Source: Betaproteobacteria bacterium
Lineage (GTDB): Bacteria; Pseudomonadota; Gammaproteobacteria; Burkholderiales; Casimicrobiaceae
Direction: 5' to 3'
Length of the DNA stretch: 64,000 nt
Assembly (NCBI GenBank): GCA_016720425.1
Contig: JADKKQ010000010.1
Span: 107,058-171,057 of the forward strand
Positions 49,726 to 61,368 of this stretch are shown piece by piece. The notes beneath the pieces are model-generated. The model had not been told where the DNA came from, did not search any database, and saw nothing but the letters and a program-made list of their open reading frames with translations. The translations under genes were made by a program, and so were the position numbers. Numbering within the stretch: position 1 is the first letter of the stretch; each line of letters opens with the position of its first letter.

Positions 49726-51524
49726 TCACTGCTGGCTTGCCGCCGTTTGCCTACCCGAAGGCCCCAAGCCGATGCTGCTCAGTATCGCGGGAAAGCGCGG
49801 ATCGCCGCGGATCGGGTCGAGGGTCGGGTGGATGCCAGCGAACAGCGTCATCGGCGCCCGCTCGGCGATCGCGTCGTGTAACCAGCGGATCGCCTCGTCG
49901 GCGTCGCCCATGATGGCGAATGCGCGCGCGATTTCCCAGGCGCTGACGTAGCGCTCGCGGCGCACCTGCGCAAGGACGGCCAGTTCGCCTCGAGCCTCGT
50001 CTTGGCGGCCGGCCGCGGCGAGCACGAGTGCATGTGTTTCGCGGACTCGGGGCAGCGACGGAGCCGCGGCCAGCGCGGTCTCGGCATGGGTGAGCGCCGC
50101 GTCGTGGCGCATCTCGAGCGCGAGCGCCTCGGCAAGCCGCAGGCGACCGGGAACGAAGCGCGGGTCCATCTCCATTAGGTGCTCGAGGTGGCGCACGGCC
50201 TCGTTGAAACGCCGGGCGAAGATCAAGAAGTCGCCGACGTTCATGTTGAGCCCGAGGTCCAGTGGGCTCAGCTTGACCGCGTCCCGAATCAACTCCAGGC
50301 CGCGGTCGAACTCGCCGTGCATCATCAGCAGGTCGCCGTACCCGAGGTGGGTGTTCGTGTAGCTGGGATTCATCGCCAGCGCGCGCGCGAACGCACGCTC
50401 AGCGCCGTCGAGGTCCCAGTCGAAGAACAGGCGCGTGGCGCCCTGCGCCGTCAGTGCTTCGGGGCTGTCGGATCGAGCGCGAGCGCGCGGGCGAGGTGCT
50501 CGCGCGGGCGCGCGGCCACGGCGAGCGGCGCTTCGATGCCGTACATCGCCAGCAGAATCTGGCTGTCGGCGAGCCCAATATGCGCAGGGGCGAAATCGGG
50601 CGCCACACTTGCGCAGGCGGCGAATTCGGCGATCGCCCTGCGCACCGGATCGGCGCCGCGCTGGGCCCAGAAGTAGCGCCCCTTGAGGTAGTGCTGCAGT
50701 GCGGGTTCGTCGATCGCGACCCGCCGCCCAAGGCGCGCGCCCTCGCTCGGGCGGAGCCGCACGCTCATCGCATTCGCAATCGCGCGCGCAACCTCGTTGA
50801 GCAGCGTCAGCACGTCGCGCAATTCAGCGCGTGTAGATCTGGGCCCATACGTGGAGTTCGGTACGCGCGTCGATGAGCTGCACGACGACCTGCACGCGCC
50901 CACGTTCGCCGAGGACCGAGCCTTCGACGAGGTAGTCGACGCCGAGATCGGCAGCAATCTCGCGGATCCGCTTGCTCGTGCGCTTGTAGGCCACTCCGCC
51001 GACGTGCGCGCGATCACGCGCAGCGAGGCGACGCCGGCGAGGCTCGCGGTGAGCAGTTCCGTCAGACCGTCGGAGAGGTGTTCGTCCGCCGCGTCGCCAC
51101 GAAGATTGACGAAGGGGAGCACCACGATCGGGATCGCCGTGCGTGCGCGGTCCAGGGCAGTCGTCGTCATCGCCGCCGATACGGGCGCCTCGTCGTCGAC
51201 GAACGTGACTGGGGCGATCAGCCGGTAGCCGTGCTTGGCGAGCGTTTCGATGAAGCGAGGACGGCCCCGCTCGTCGCCGAGCCGTTCGCGCAGGATCGAG
51301 ATGCAGCGCGTGAGCACCCCGTCGGTGACGAACGCGCCTCCCCAGACCTGGTCGATCAGTTCGTCGCGGGTAACCGGGCTCGGAGCGCGCCGGGCGAGTG
51401 CGACGAGCACGTCCATCACGCGGGGCTCGACGCGGCTCGCGCCGTGCGGCCCGACGATGCTGCGACGCGCCGGATCGACCCGGAACTCCGCCATCCCGAA
51501 ACCCGCCGCACGACCAACGATCAC
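49726..51524 (-). CDS. CadC-like winged-helix / TolB-N / TPR regulator, frameshifted
   Basis: About 600 residues over three frames. MAEFRVDPARRSIVGPHGAS to LAKHGYRLIAPV is an OmpR/CadC-type winged helix (GVLTRCISILRERLGD). It is followed by IPIVVLPFVNLRGDAADEHL, the TolB-N-like domain that usually continues SDGLTELLTASLAGV. The frame moves near 51000 to KRTSKRIREIAADLGVDYLV and VVVQLIDARTELHVWAQIYT, then back near 50820 to AIDEPALQHYLKGRYFW. Near 50450 it moves again into TPR repeats GYGDLLMMHGEFDRGLELIR and so on to a stop at 49726. The start is a GTG at 51524 with GAGGGG upstream. Cytoplasmic, with no membrane helix. The neighbouring cyclase fusion suggests linked regulation. Confidence 0.78.
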
Positions 51525-51825
51525 GCCATCCCCTCTGCCGACTCGGCCCGGGTCTGACGACCTGCCGACCGGGCAATCAGAACGCGTCCTCCGAAATTCA
51601 TCACAACTTCCTCGGGACTTCGCGCCAAGCGTGCGCCAAATTCCCATCCGGGGAACGCTCAGTTGGCGCCCGGCGTTCGACGGCTCGCCAAGTGTAGCAG
51701 CGCGACGCGGCGGGGGGTGACGCGCGCCAGCGGGGACGCTCGACGCCACGGTAGCGGCGTCCGGCGCGGCCGGCAGCTCCAGAGAAACGATCAGCCGGTG
51801 CCGATCGACGACGCAGGAGGACGGC
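51525..51825. other. Divergent promoter region
   Basis: 301 bases between the CadC-like regulator (minus) and the RHS gene (plus). No confident -10/-35 pair or palindrome could be picked. Confidence 0.4.
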
Positions 51826-54800
51826 ATGCGCACACGCATCGGAGGAGCTGTCTTCCCGTTCTGCGGCCGGCTCGCGCGACGGCTCGCGGGCGCTGCGCTG
51901 CTGGCGATCGCGGCGGCCAACGCCACGGCCGCCACCGCCACCTACGAAGTCCTGCTCGACGTCGATCTGAACGCCGCCACCGGCTGCGCGATCGCGACCC
52001 CGGGTGGGACGGTGCCGGGGATCGACGAGGTCCTGGTCACGACGGTGACCGCCGGCGCCGCGAGTGCATCGGTCTCGGGGGTCGCGCGCCGGAGCTGCTC
52101 CAGCGGCACGCTCGGCGCCCCCCAGGCGGTGTCTTCGGGCGGCTGGCCGGTCGGCTTCGGCAACGGCACCCTCGGCACCGCGGTGGTGGAGACGGTCCTG
52201 CCGCGCAGCGCGCTCGGCAGCGCGACCCGCGTTCGTGCCGCCGTCGTCGCCTCCGGCAACGGCGGTAGCGACGCGATTCCCGGTGGCACTGCCCTGCTGG
52301 ACGTCGTGCTGCAGGCGCTGCCGGGCCGGGTCGTCCCGCCGAACGAGATTCCGCTGCTCGCACCGCCGCTGCTCGCACTGCTGGCGGCGGCGCTGGCGGG
52401 TTTTGCCGCACTCGCGCTGCGGCGCCACGGCATTCACGCCATCGCGCTCGCCGCGCTCCTGACCGCCGCCGCGGCCGGGGTCGCCTGGGCGGCGAGTGTG
52501 CTCACCGACGGGCAGACCGGCGACTGGGCCGGCGTAGCGCCGCTCGCCTCCGACGCGAAGGGCGATGCGCCGAAGAACGCCGATCTGGTCGCGTTCTTCG
52601 CCCAGAGCGATGCGACCACGCTCGCCTTCCGTGTCGACGCCGACATCGAGCTCGACAGCGGGCCGGTGAACCAGGCGCCTTCGGTCAACGCCGGGATCGA
52701 CTCGACGATCACGCCGCCGGCCGGCGCGAGCCTCGCGGGCGCCGCTGGCGACGACGGCCTGCCCAATCCTCCCGGCGCGCTGACGCTCGCGTGGAGCAAG
52801 GTGAGCGGGCCCGGCACGGTGACCTTTGGCAGCCCGGGCAGCGCCAGCACGAACGCGAGCTTCGGTGCGCCTGGCGTCTACGTGCTGCGGCTCACCGCGA
52901 GCGACGGGGCGCTGGCGATGAGCGACGACGTGCAGGTCACGGTGAATCCCGCGGTCGCGGCCAACCAGCCGCCCACCGTCAGTGCGGGAGCGGACCAGTC
53001 GATCACGCTACCGGCCGGCGCGAGTCTCGCGGGCACCGCTGGCGACGACGGCCTGCCCAATCCTCCCGGCGCGCTGACGCTCGCCTGGAGCAAGGTGAGC
53101 GGGCCCGGAACCGTCGCCTTCGCCAATGCGGCCGCCGCGCAGACGACGGCCAGCTTCTCGCAGGAAGGCGCCTACGTGCTTCGGCTCACCGCCAACGACG
53201 GCGCACTCGCGCAGGCCGACGACATGCAGGTGACGGTCAGCGCGGCCGGAGCGCCACCGGTGCTCTTCGCCCCGCCGGCGAACAATGCCGTGGCCACCAC
53301 GGTGCGCGACGCCACTGCCTTCCTCTATTCCGGGCACGAATCCGGTGCAGACGGGTGTGGCGCCCGGGACGATCACCACCGCGCGCGCCGCAGTCGTGCG
53401 CGGCACGGTCCGCGCGCGCGACGGCAGCGCGCTTCCCAACGTGGTGGTCGGCATCCTCGGCCACCCCGAGTACGGGTCGACACACAGCCGCGCGGACGGC
53501 GCATTCGATCTCGCGGTGAACGGTGGCCTGCGGCTGACGGTCGACTACCGGCTGGCTGGCCACCTGCCGGCGCAGCGGTCGATCGACGTGCCGTGGCAGG
53601 ACTACGTCACGCTGCCCGACGTGGTGCTGATCCCGGTCGATGCGCAGGTGACGCAGGTCGACCTCGCCTCGACCGCGCCGATCCAGGTGGCGCGCGGCAG
53701 CACGGTCACCGACTCCGACGGAACGCGCCGCGCGACCGTGCTCTTTCCGCAGGGGCTCACCGCGCAGATGCAGATGCCCGACGGCAGCACGCAGCCGCTG
53801 ACGCGCTTCGGCTTCCGCGCGACCGAGTACACGGTCGGCGCCAATGGACCGCTAGCGATGCCGGGCCGCTGCCGACGAGCTCGATGTACACCTACGCGGT
53901 GGAGTTGGGCGCCGACGAGGCGGTGGCCGCCAGGTGCGACGAGCGTGCAGTTCGATCGCCCGGTGCCGACCTACGTCGAGAACTTCCTCGGCTTCCCGGT
54001 CGGCACCGCAGTGCCCGCCGGCTACTACGACCGGGCGCGAGCGGCGTGGGTGGCGTCGGCCGACGGGAGGATCGTCAAGCTGCTCGGCGTCACCGGCGGC
54101 CTCGCCGACCTCGACGCGAACGGCGACGGCGTCGCCGAAGACGCGGCCGCGCTCGCCGCGCTGGGTGTCACCGACGCCGAGCGCGCGACGCTCGCCACCC
54201 TTTACTCTCCCGGGCAGTCGCTCTGGCGGGTGCCGGTCACCCACTTCACGCCGTGGGACTACAACTGGCCGTACGGCCCACCGGCGGACGCGCAGTCGCC
54301 GGCCGACGCCGGTGCCGGGGTCGCCCGGCAGGACCCCGAGGAGGAAGGCTCGTGCCAATCGCAGGGCAGCCTGGTCGACTGCCAGAACCGCGCGCTCGGC
54401 GAGGCGCTGGAGGTCGCCGGCTCGCCGTACCGCCTCGTCTACTGGAGCAACCGGACGCCGGGCGGATCGCGCGGCATCGACATCACCGCGAGCGGGGCCA
54501 CGGTGCCGGTGAGCCTGCGCTCGATCGCCGTGCAGGTCTCCGTCGCCGGGCAAACAAGCCGCCGAACGCTCCCGGGTGCGCCGAACCAGGGCTTCAGCTT
54601 CCAGTGGGACGGGCGCGACGGCTACGGCCGACGGATCCAGGGCGGCCAGGTCGCGCGCATCGCGATCACCTACGACTACCCGGCTGAATACAAGACGGCC
54701 GGCCAGTTCGCTCAGTCGTTCGGGTGGTACGGCCGCAATCCCGTCCTCGTCGCCAATATGCTGCGCGCGCGGTTCGAGTCGACGACGCACCACAGCGTGC

Positions 54801-57800
54801 TGCTCGGCGAGGGGCTCGTCGACGCCCGCGACGTCGGGCTCGGCGGCTGGACGCTCGACGTCCACCACTTCTACGACCCGGTCGCGCGCGAGCTGCACCT
54901 GGGCGACGGCCGCCGGCGCAAGGCCGACGCGTTGGGCCGGGTCATCGATCGCGTGGCGACGGCGAAGGCGCCGACGGGCGGTTCCTCGAACGTGAACGCG
55001 ATCGCGATCGCGCCCGACGGGTCCGTCTATTACATCGATTCGATCTCCGACCCCACCGTCGTGCGCCGGGTCGCCCCCGACGGCACCGACACCGTCTTCG
55101 CCGGCGGCGGCAAGCGCAATCCCACCCCGCCTCCCCCTTACGGCGAAAACGGGCCGGCGATTGGCGCGACGCTGTTCAACCCGTCCGGCCTCGCCTTCGG
55201 CGCGGACGGCTCGCTCTACATCCAGGATGTCGCCATCCTTCGCGTCGGCCGCGACGGCATCATTCGTCGCGTTGCGGGCAAGGATCGCCTCAGCCCGCCA
55301 CACCCGGGATGCCCGGGCGCCACGCTCGCGCAAGGATCGGTGGCAGCTGCGATCAACCTGTGCATGCAGGACTTCGCCGTCGCACCCGACGGGACGATCT
55401 ACTTCGTCGAGCGGCGCTCGAGTCCGTACACCAGCGAGAGTGCCTACGTGATGCGGATCGGCCCCGACGGCCTCGTCTACCGGTTCGCCGGGAACGGCGT
55501 AGCGTGCCCCACGACCGGCAGCAGCACCTGCGGCGACGGCGGGCCGGCACTCGCAGCTTCGTTCACCTCGGAGTTCGGCGGTTCGCTCGCCGTCGCGCCC
55601 GACGGCAGCGTGCTCATCGGCGACGCCAGCAGCATCCGTCGCGTCGGTGTCGACGGCATCATCTCGACGATCGCCGGGAAGCGGCGCCAGCAGGGGTTCT
55701 CCGGCGACGGCGGCAAGGCGCGCGACGCGCTCTTCTGCAGCGCAACCAACTTCGCGGTCGCGCCCGACGGGGCGCTGTGGCTCAACGACCGCATGAATCA
55801 CCGGCTGCGACGCATCGACACCGACGGCACCGTCGCCACCATCGCCGGTTCCGGCTCGGCCTGCGATTTCAGCCCGCCGATCTCGTCGGGTGACGGCGGT
55901 CCCGCGCTGAGGGCGTCGATCCAGAATCCGCTATCGATCGCGATCGCGCCGAACGGCGACGCCTATGTGCTCGACGCGAGCGCCGGCACGCCGCGGAGCA
56001 TCCGCCGCATCGCCCCGACGCTGCCCGGCCCCGGCGACGCCGAGTTCCTCGTCCCCTCTGCCGACGGCGGAGAGATCTACGAGTTCGCCGCGACGGGGCG
56101 GCACCTGCGCACGCGCAACGCGCTGACCAGCGCCGTGACACGCGAGTTCGGCTACGACGCCGACGGCCGGCTCGCCCGCGTCACCGAGAAGACCGGCGCA
56201 ACCGACAACGTCACCATCATCGAGCACGACGCGACCGGCCGGCCGGGCGCGATCGTCGGCCCGTACGGCCAACGCACCACGCTCGCGGTCGACGCCAACG
56301 GCTTCCTCGCCAGCTTGACGCATCCGGCGGGCGAGACGCACCGGTTCGCGTCGACGGCCTCGGGGCTGCTGACCGCCTACACCGATCCGCGCGGCAACAT
56401 GAGTAGCTATGCGTACGACGCGCGTGGGCGGCTCGCGAGCACGACCGATCCTTCCGGCGGCTCGCAGGCGCTGGCCTGGAGCAAGGTCGGCGCCAAGGTG
56501 CGCGTCACTCGCACGACCGCGCAGGGCCGCGTGAGCACGATCGACAACGAGAGCCTCGCCAATGGTGCGCACCGACGCACGGTGAGCTTCGCCGACGGGT
56601 CCGCGCGCGTCGCCGAGGACCTCGCCGACGCGGGCAGCGGAAGGCTCACCACCGCCGAGGCCGTGGTGACCGACGTCGCGCTCGCGCCGGACCCGCGATT
56701 CGGCATGCCAGGGGCGTTCCCGAAGTCGATCGCCGCAGCCTTCCGCGGGCGGGCTGTCGGTGACCGCGAGTGCCACCCAGACGGCCACCCTCGCCAATCC
56801 CGCCGATCCGCTGAGCCTGCAGTCGCTGGTCAGCGTCGCGACGGTCTCGGGTCGTACGCTGTCGACCACGTTCACGCGGGCGACCAAGACCGCGGCGACG
56901 ACGAGTCCGGCCGGTCGCGCGTCGGCGGTGACGCTCGACGACCTCGGACGCTTCTCCTCCGGCCAGTTTCCCGGCGTGGGCAGCCTCGCCGCGACGCTCG
57001 ATGCGCGCGGCCGGCTGGCCACGCTCACCCGCAGCGACGGCGCCGAATCGCGAACGACGACCTTCGCCTACGACGCCGCCGGCGAGCTCGCCTCAGTCAC
57101 CGACCCGCTCGGACGCAGCGTGCAGTACGTGCGCGATGCCGCCGGCCGGGTGGTGAGCAAGGTCTTCGCCGACGGGCGGACGGTCGGCATCGGCTACGAC
57201 GCCACCGGCAACGTGACCAGCGTGACACCGCCGTCGCGGCCGGCGTGGCAGCTCGCGCACTCGGCGCGCAACGAGCTCACCCAGGTGACGCCGCCGGCCG
57301 TGTCCGGCAGCGGACCGACGACGTTCGCGTACGACCTCGACCGGCAACCGACGGCGTTCGTGCGTGGCGACGGCAGCGGTGCGAGCCTCGCGTACGACTC
57401 GGGGCCGGCGCGCGTCGCGCGCGCTGACCGCCGGCGGCGTCCCGACGAGCACGGACACCTTTGCGTACGACACCGCGGGTCGGCTCATCGGGATCGCCGC
57501 GGCGGGTGGCGTGACCGTGACGTACACCTGGGACGGATCACTGCCGACCCGGATCACCTGGTCCGGCGCGGTCGCCGGCGATGTCGCCCTCACCTACGAC
57601 AGCAGCCTGCGGCTCGCGAGCGAGTCGGTGAACGGCGGCAACACAACCGCGTTCGCCTATGACGCGGACGACCTGCCGACGTCTGCCGGTGCCGCGACGA
57701 TCACGCGCGCGGCGGCTTCGGGACTGCCGATCGCGATCAGCGTGGGGAACGCCACCACCGCGCTCACGCACAACGGCTTCGGCGAGGTCGCCTCCGCGAG

Positions 57801-59235
57801 CACCAGCGTCGGGGTCAACGTGCTGCTGGCGACGACCTGGACTCGCGACAAGCTCGGCCGGATCACGCGCAGGGTCGAGACGCTGGGCGGCGTCACCACC
57901 ACCTGGGACTACGCGTACGCGGCGTCGGGACAGCTCGCCAGCGTCGCCCGCAACGGCGCCGCCTTCGAGCAATACGCGTACGACGCGAACGGGAACCGTA
58001 CCAGCACGAACGTCGGCGGCGTCGTCGAAACCGCGACCTTCGACGTCCAGGACCGCATCCTCACCCACGGCGCAACCAGGTTCGTACACGACGGCGCCGG
58101 TGCGCTGCGGTCGCGGACGACCGGCGGCCAGACGACCACGCTCCAGTACGACCCGCTCGGGAACCTGCTGTCGGTTGTCCCGGCGGCGGGCGACACGGTG
58201 TCCTACGTCGTCGACGGGCGCGGGCGCCGCGTCGCCAGGAAGGTCGGCGGCAGCGTGGTGAAACGGTTCCTCTACGCCGGTGCGCTGCGGGTCGCGGCCG
58301 AGCTCGACGGGGCCGGCAACCTGGTGAACCGGTTCGTCTACGGCGGCGGCCGGGTGCCGATCTACATGACGCGCGCGGGCGCGACCTACCTTTTCGCCAC
58401 CGACGCGGTCGGCAGCGTGCGGTTGGTGGTCGACGCCACCACCGGCGCCGTCGCGCAGCGGATCGACTACGACGCGTTCGGCAACGTCGTGCTCGACACC
58501 AATCCCGGCTTCCAGCCGTTCGGCTTCGCCGGCGGGCTGTACGATCCGGATACCGGTCTGGTGCGCATCGGCGCCCGCGACTACGACGCGAAGACGGGGC
58601 GCTGGACGACCAAGGACCCGCGCGGCCTCGGCGGCCTCGACACCAACCTCTATCGCTACGCCGCGAACGATCCGGTCAACCTCGTCGATCCCACCGGCGC
58701 GAGCGCCTGGGACACCGCCGTCGGCTTCGTCCAGCAGGGGCAGGTCGAGGCCTACGCGCTGATGAACCCCGCCATCGGGCTGTCGATCCTCGCCGACAGC
58801 GTAAACCGGATGCTTCTGGAATCCAGTGGATACGCGGTTCCGCAGGCCTCGCTGGAGGACCTGGTGGCCGGGCGCGCGTATCCGTCCCCACTCGTCGACT
58901 ATTCCTCAGAGGACTACGCGAAGGGGACGTTCGCGGCAGCCTGCGTCGGCTTCGTCGCCGGAATCGCCGAGGGCAACCCGGGGGCGCTTGACAAGGCTCG
59001 CCATCTCCTCCGCGCCCTGGGCACCAAGCTCGACGACGCGCTGACGCGGCTGTTCACCCGGCCGGAGACCGCGCAGAAGCTGGCCAAGCCGGATGTACTC
59101 GGCGATTTGCTGAAGCGAACGATCAAGGACGTCGGTGGGGACCCGGACAAGGGCATCGAGCGCGTGCTGGGCGAGCAGCGCGGGGGCGGCCCGAGCTCGG
59201 GTTCGGGGGTTGGCCTGTGGACCGACGAGTATTAG
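51826..59235 (+). CDS. Giant PKD/NHL/RHS-repeat surface protein with variable C-terminal domain, five frameshifts
   Basis: About 2,470 residues if repaired. A signal peptide is followed by an IPTL-CTERM-like helix near 190 (NEIPLLAPPLLALLAAALAG) and a second membrane helix, then two 98-residue PKD repeats (52669-53256). A carboxypeptidase-regulatory-like module (ARAAVVRGTVRARDGSALPN) comes next, then five or more NHL-type blades (VNAIAIAPDGSVYYIDSISD, GTDTVFAGGGKRN, DGIISTIAGKRRQQGFSGDG). YD repeats (FGYDADGRLARVTEKTGATD) and the RHS core (YDPDTGLVRIGARDYDAKTG, TKDPRGLGG, NDPVNLVDPTG) follow, and finally a ~170-residue variable tail ending WTDEY. Frame changes fall at ~53335, ~53862, ~53930, ~56755 and ~57415, yet motifs are continuous. 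RHS proteins build a shell that carries a C-terminal effector. Confidence 0.86.
52669..53256 (+). repeat. Two tandem 294-bp PKD-encoding repeats
   Basis: Units 52669-52962 and 52963-53256 (98 codons each) both begin with Asn-Gln-(Ala/Pro)-Pro and share GDDGLPNPPGALTLAWSKVS. The central ~90 bases (about 52725-52810 and 53019-53104) are almost identical at DNA level, indicating recent duplication. Confidence 0.8.
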
Positions 59236-59509
59236 GCAACGGCTGCTCGGTGTACGTGCTTCCGTTCGCGCGCACGATTGCGGCAGCAGGCCATGAGGGC
59301 GCGCGTGTTCCTGTTCGACACTGCGAGAGTGGACGGCTTCGGCGCAGCAGCACAGTCGTGTTCGCTCGCATGCCTCAGAAGTTTCTTTGAACCTTAATTT
59401 GCATCAAGGAACTCGAGGGTCGCTGGTGGAAGGCTTGTCGAACCAGACGCTCGGGCGCTCCCGCGGCTGCATTTCGCGGGCATGTTGGTTACGAACGGGA
59501 GGAGGATTC

Positions 59510-60189
59510 GTGTCCAAACTCGCTGGCGGAGTGGCATTGGCTACGTTCCTGTTGGCGCCTGGCGCCCTATGGGCACAGGCAGGAACGGGTTCGGCGATTC
59601 GCGGTTGCGTCGATACCAAGCACGGCACCTTGCGCGTCGTCCCGACGCGACCGCATGCGATGCAAAGCGTGAAACGCCGATCGTCTGGCAGCAGGCGGGG
59701 CCTCCGGGACCCGCAGGGCTTGTCGGACCGGCGGGCCCGAAGGGTGACCCAGGGCTGCAGGGTCCGCCGGGCCCGCAGGGCCAGGCGGGTACAACGCCGT
59801 CCTCATTCAGCGGGGCGGTACCGTTGCCTCCCGTGGTTGCGCAGATTTGGAGCGCTTGCTCGGAATCGAGCCCCGCTGTGTCGACCTTGGACACCGACCC
59901 GCTGCTGCTTGCCGCCGGAACCTATCGTCCGGTTTTCCAGGGCTTCGCCAGCCTTTACCCATTCGGGGGCACCGTTTCCGTAGACCTCAAGGTCGTTGCG
60001 GCCTCATCCGGCCAGGCGCTCGCGCAGTACGGCTATCACAGGAGCAAGAGCGAGCTGAGTTACTCGGAGACGTCTTTCGGCTACATCGGCTTCGATTCGG
60101 ACACCTCCGTGTTCGTGCGAGCTCACGCGAGCGCGGTGTGCGGTTCCGCCCAGATCCAGGGACTGATCGCCTTCGAACGGGTTCATTAG
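59510..60189 (+). CDS. Secreted collagen-like repeat protein, frameshifted
   Basis: The signal peptide starts at a GTG (59510) behind GGGAGGAGG: VSKLAGGVALATFLLAPGAL, cleaved near WAQA. IRGCVDTKHGTLRVVP is the usual mature start. One C is missing at ~59640 (a CCC run), after which DATACDAKRETPIVWQQ continues in the next frame. Ten Gly-x-y triplets follow (GPPGPAGLVGPAGPKGDPGL, then QGPPGPQGQAG). A C-terminal globular beta region (VSTLDTDPLLLAAGTYRPVF, SELSYSETSFGYIGFDSDTS, GSAQIQGLIAFERVH) follows. Bacterial collagen-like proteins form trimeric stalks. About 226 residues after repair. Confidence 0.8.
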
Positions 60190-60510
60190 TTCGGCGCGGG
60201 ATTGGCTTTGGGCTGTTGGTGAGCAGAACCGGCGGAGACCGGACGACCTGCTGCGGGCGCCGGAGCCGGCGATCGTAGCCAACGAGGATGCAACTACTGG
60301 TGCATCGCGGCAGCGGACTTCACGCCCGAGTAAGACGCCTAGGGGGGCGGCACTGCTGGCGGTGATTGAAGTTGTCCCGTTCGATGCTGCGCGAGACGAC
60401 GAACGATCTTTCGCCGACTCCTGCAGCGGGGAACGAGCAGTGCTCATCGTTGCCGGCGCCCGGACCATCGGGCTACTGGCTCTTGATCGACGCTAAGGAG
60501 GATGATGGCC
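60190..60510. other. Intergenic region, no gene recognised
   Basis: Short frames only. The ribosome binding site AAGGAGG at 60495-60501 belongs to the following gene. Confidence 0.45.
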
Positions 60511-61226
60511 ATGGCACGGTTATTCACATCAGTTGCAGCAGCGGGAATCCTGACGGTCACTAGCCTCTGCGGCATGCCGCCGGCGTCCGCTGCGCAATTT
60601 GGCGGGGTCGAGTTTCCGCAAGGGATGTCGTCTTTCGCCGATGTCGTGCAGAGCTTCGATCCGGCGATCGTGTCGGGCGAACCAACCGCACCGCACTTGG
60701 ACGCCAACAAGGCGCTGGGGGCACCCGACTGGAACGGCCAAGGCTTGTGCCAGAGTGCGGCGACCTGCAATACCGTGTCGCTGGGCAGCGGTGGGAGCGT
60801 AACGCTTCGGTTCACCGACAACTTCCTCACGGGTGGCGGCTCTTCCGATCCGGATCTGTGGATATTCGAAGTCGGCGGCAATATCGAAAGCACCTCCGGG
60901 GACATCAGCAAGGACGGGGGCAGTGGAATGCCGTAGGCAAAATCTCTGGCGGTACGCGCGGCATCGATCTCGATTTCTTCGGCTGGAGCCCGACGGACCT
61001 GTTCTCGTTCGTCCAACTCACCGATGACCGCAGCCAGGGGGCCACGACGGGCGAAAGCGTGGGCGCCGACATCGACGCCGTTGGCGCGATCTCGTCGGTG
61101 CCGGCGAGCGTGCCCGAGCCGACCGCATCGAGCCTGCTCGTCGCAGCGTTGGCCTTGGCTTGGCTCTTCACCAGCCGTTTGCGCAGCGGTGCTGGCGCGC
61201 CCGGGCCGCGGCCCGCGCCGGCATAG
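60511..61226 (+). CDS. PEP-CTERM exported protein, frameshifted
   Basis: About 240 residues after repair. Signal peptide MARLFTSVAAAGILTVTSLC, then ADVVQSFDPAIVSGEPTAPH, LGAPDWNGQGLCQSAATCNT, VSLGSGGSVTLRFTDNFLTG and DPDLWIFEVG, a pattern of secreted discoidin-like or cell-surface proteins. One G is missing in the run at 60916-60920 (after SKDGG). From there QWNAVGKISGGTRGIDLDFF, GWSPTDLFSFVQLTDD and the sorting signal VPEPTASSLLVAALALAWLF with SRLRSG continue to 61226. As written it stops at 60936. ATG 60511 has AAGGAGG nine bases upstream; ATGs at 60502 and 60505 are too close to it. Target of an exosortase (not in the window). Confidence 0.82.
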
Positions 61227-61368
61227 CGGTGAAATGGCGTCGCGGGCGCATGCCGGTGCCGCGGTGCCGGTGTCGCTACCCCATGCGCCTCCGCCCACAC
61301 GCCCGCGGGGACCGATCGTTGCTTGTTCTTCTGGAAGCATTGCCGCTCGGCGGCCACCGGGGAGAGCC

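Noticed and set aside
61309..61322. Possible second RpoN promoter (GGACC-N5-TTGC) before the large PEP-CTERM gene
   Set aside because: The GG and GC are at correct distance, but the CAC part of the -24 element is not matched; too weak to list.
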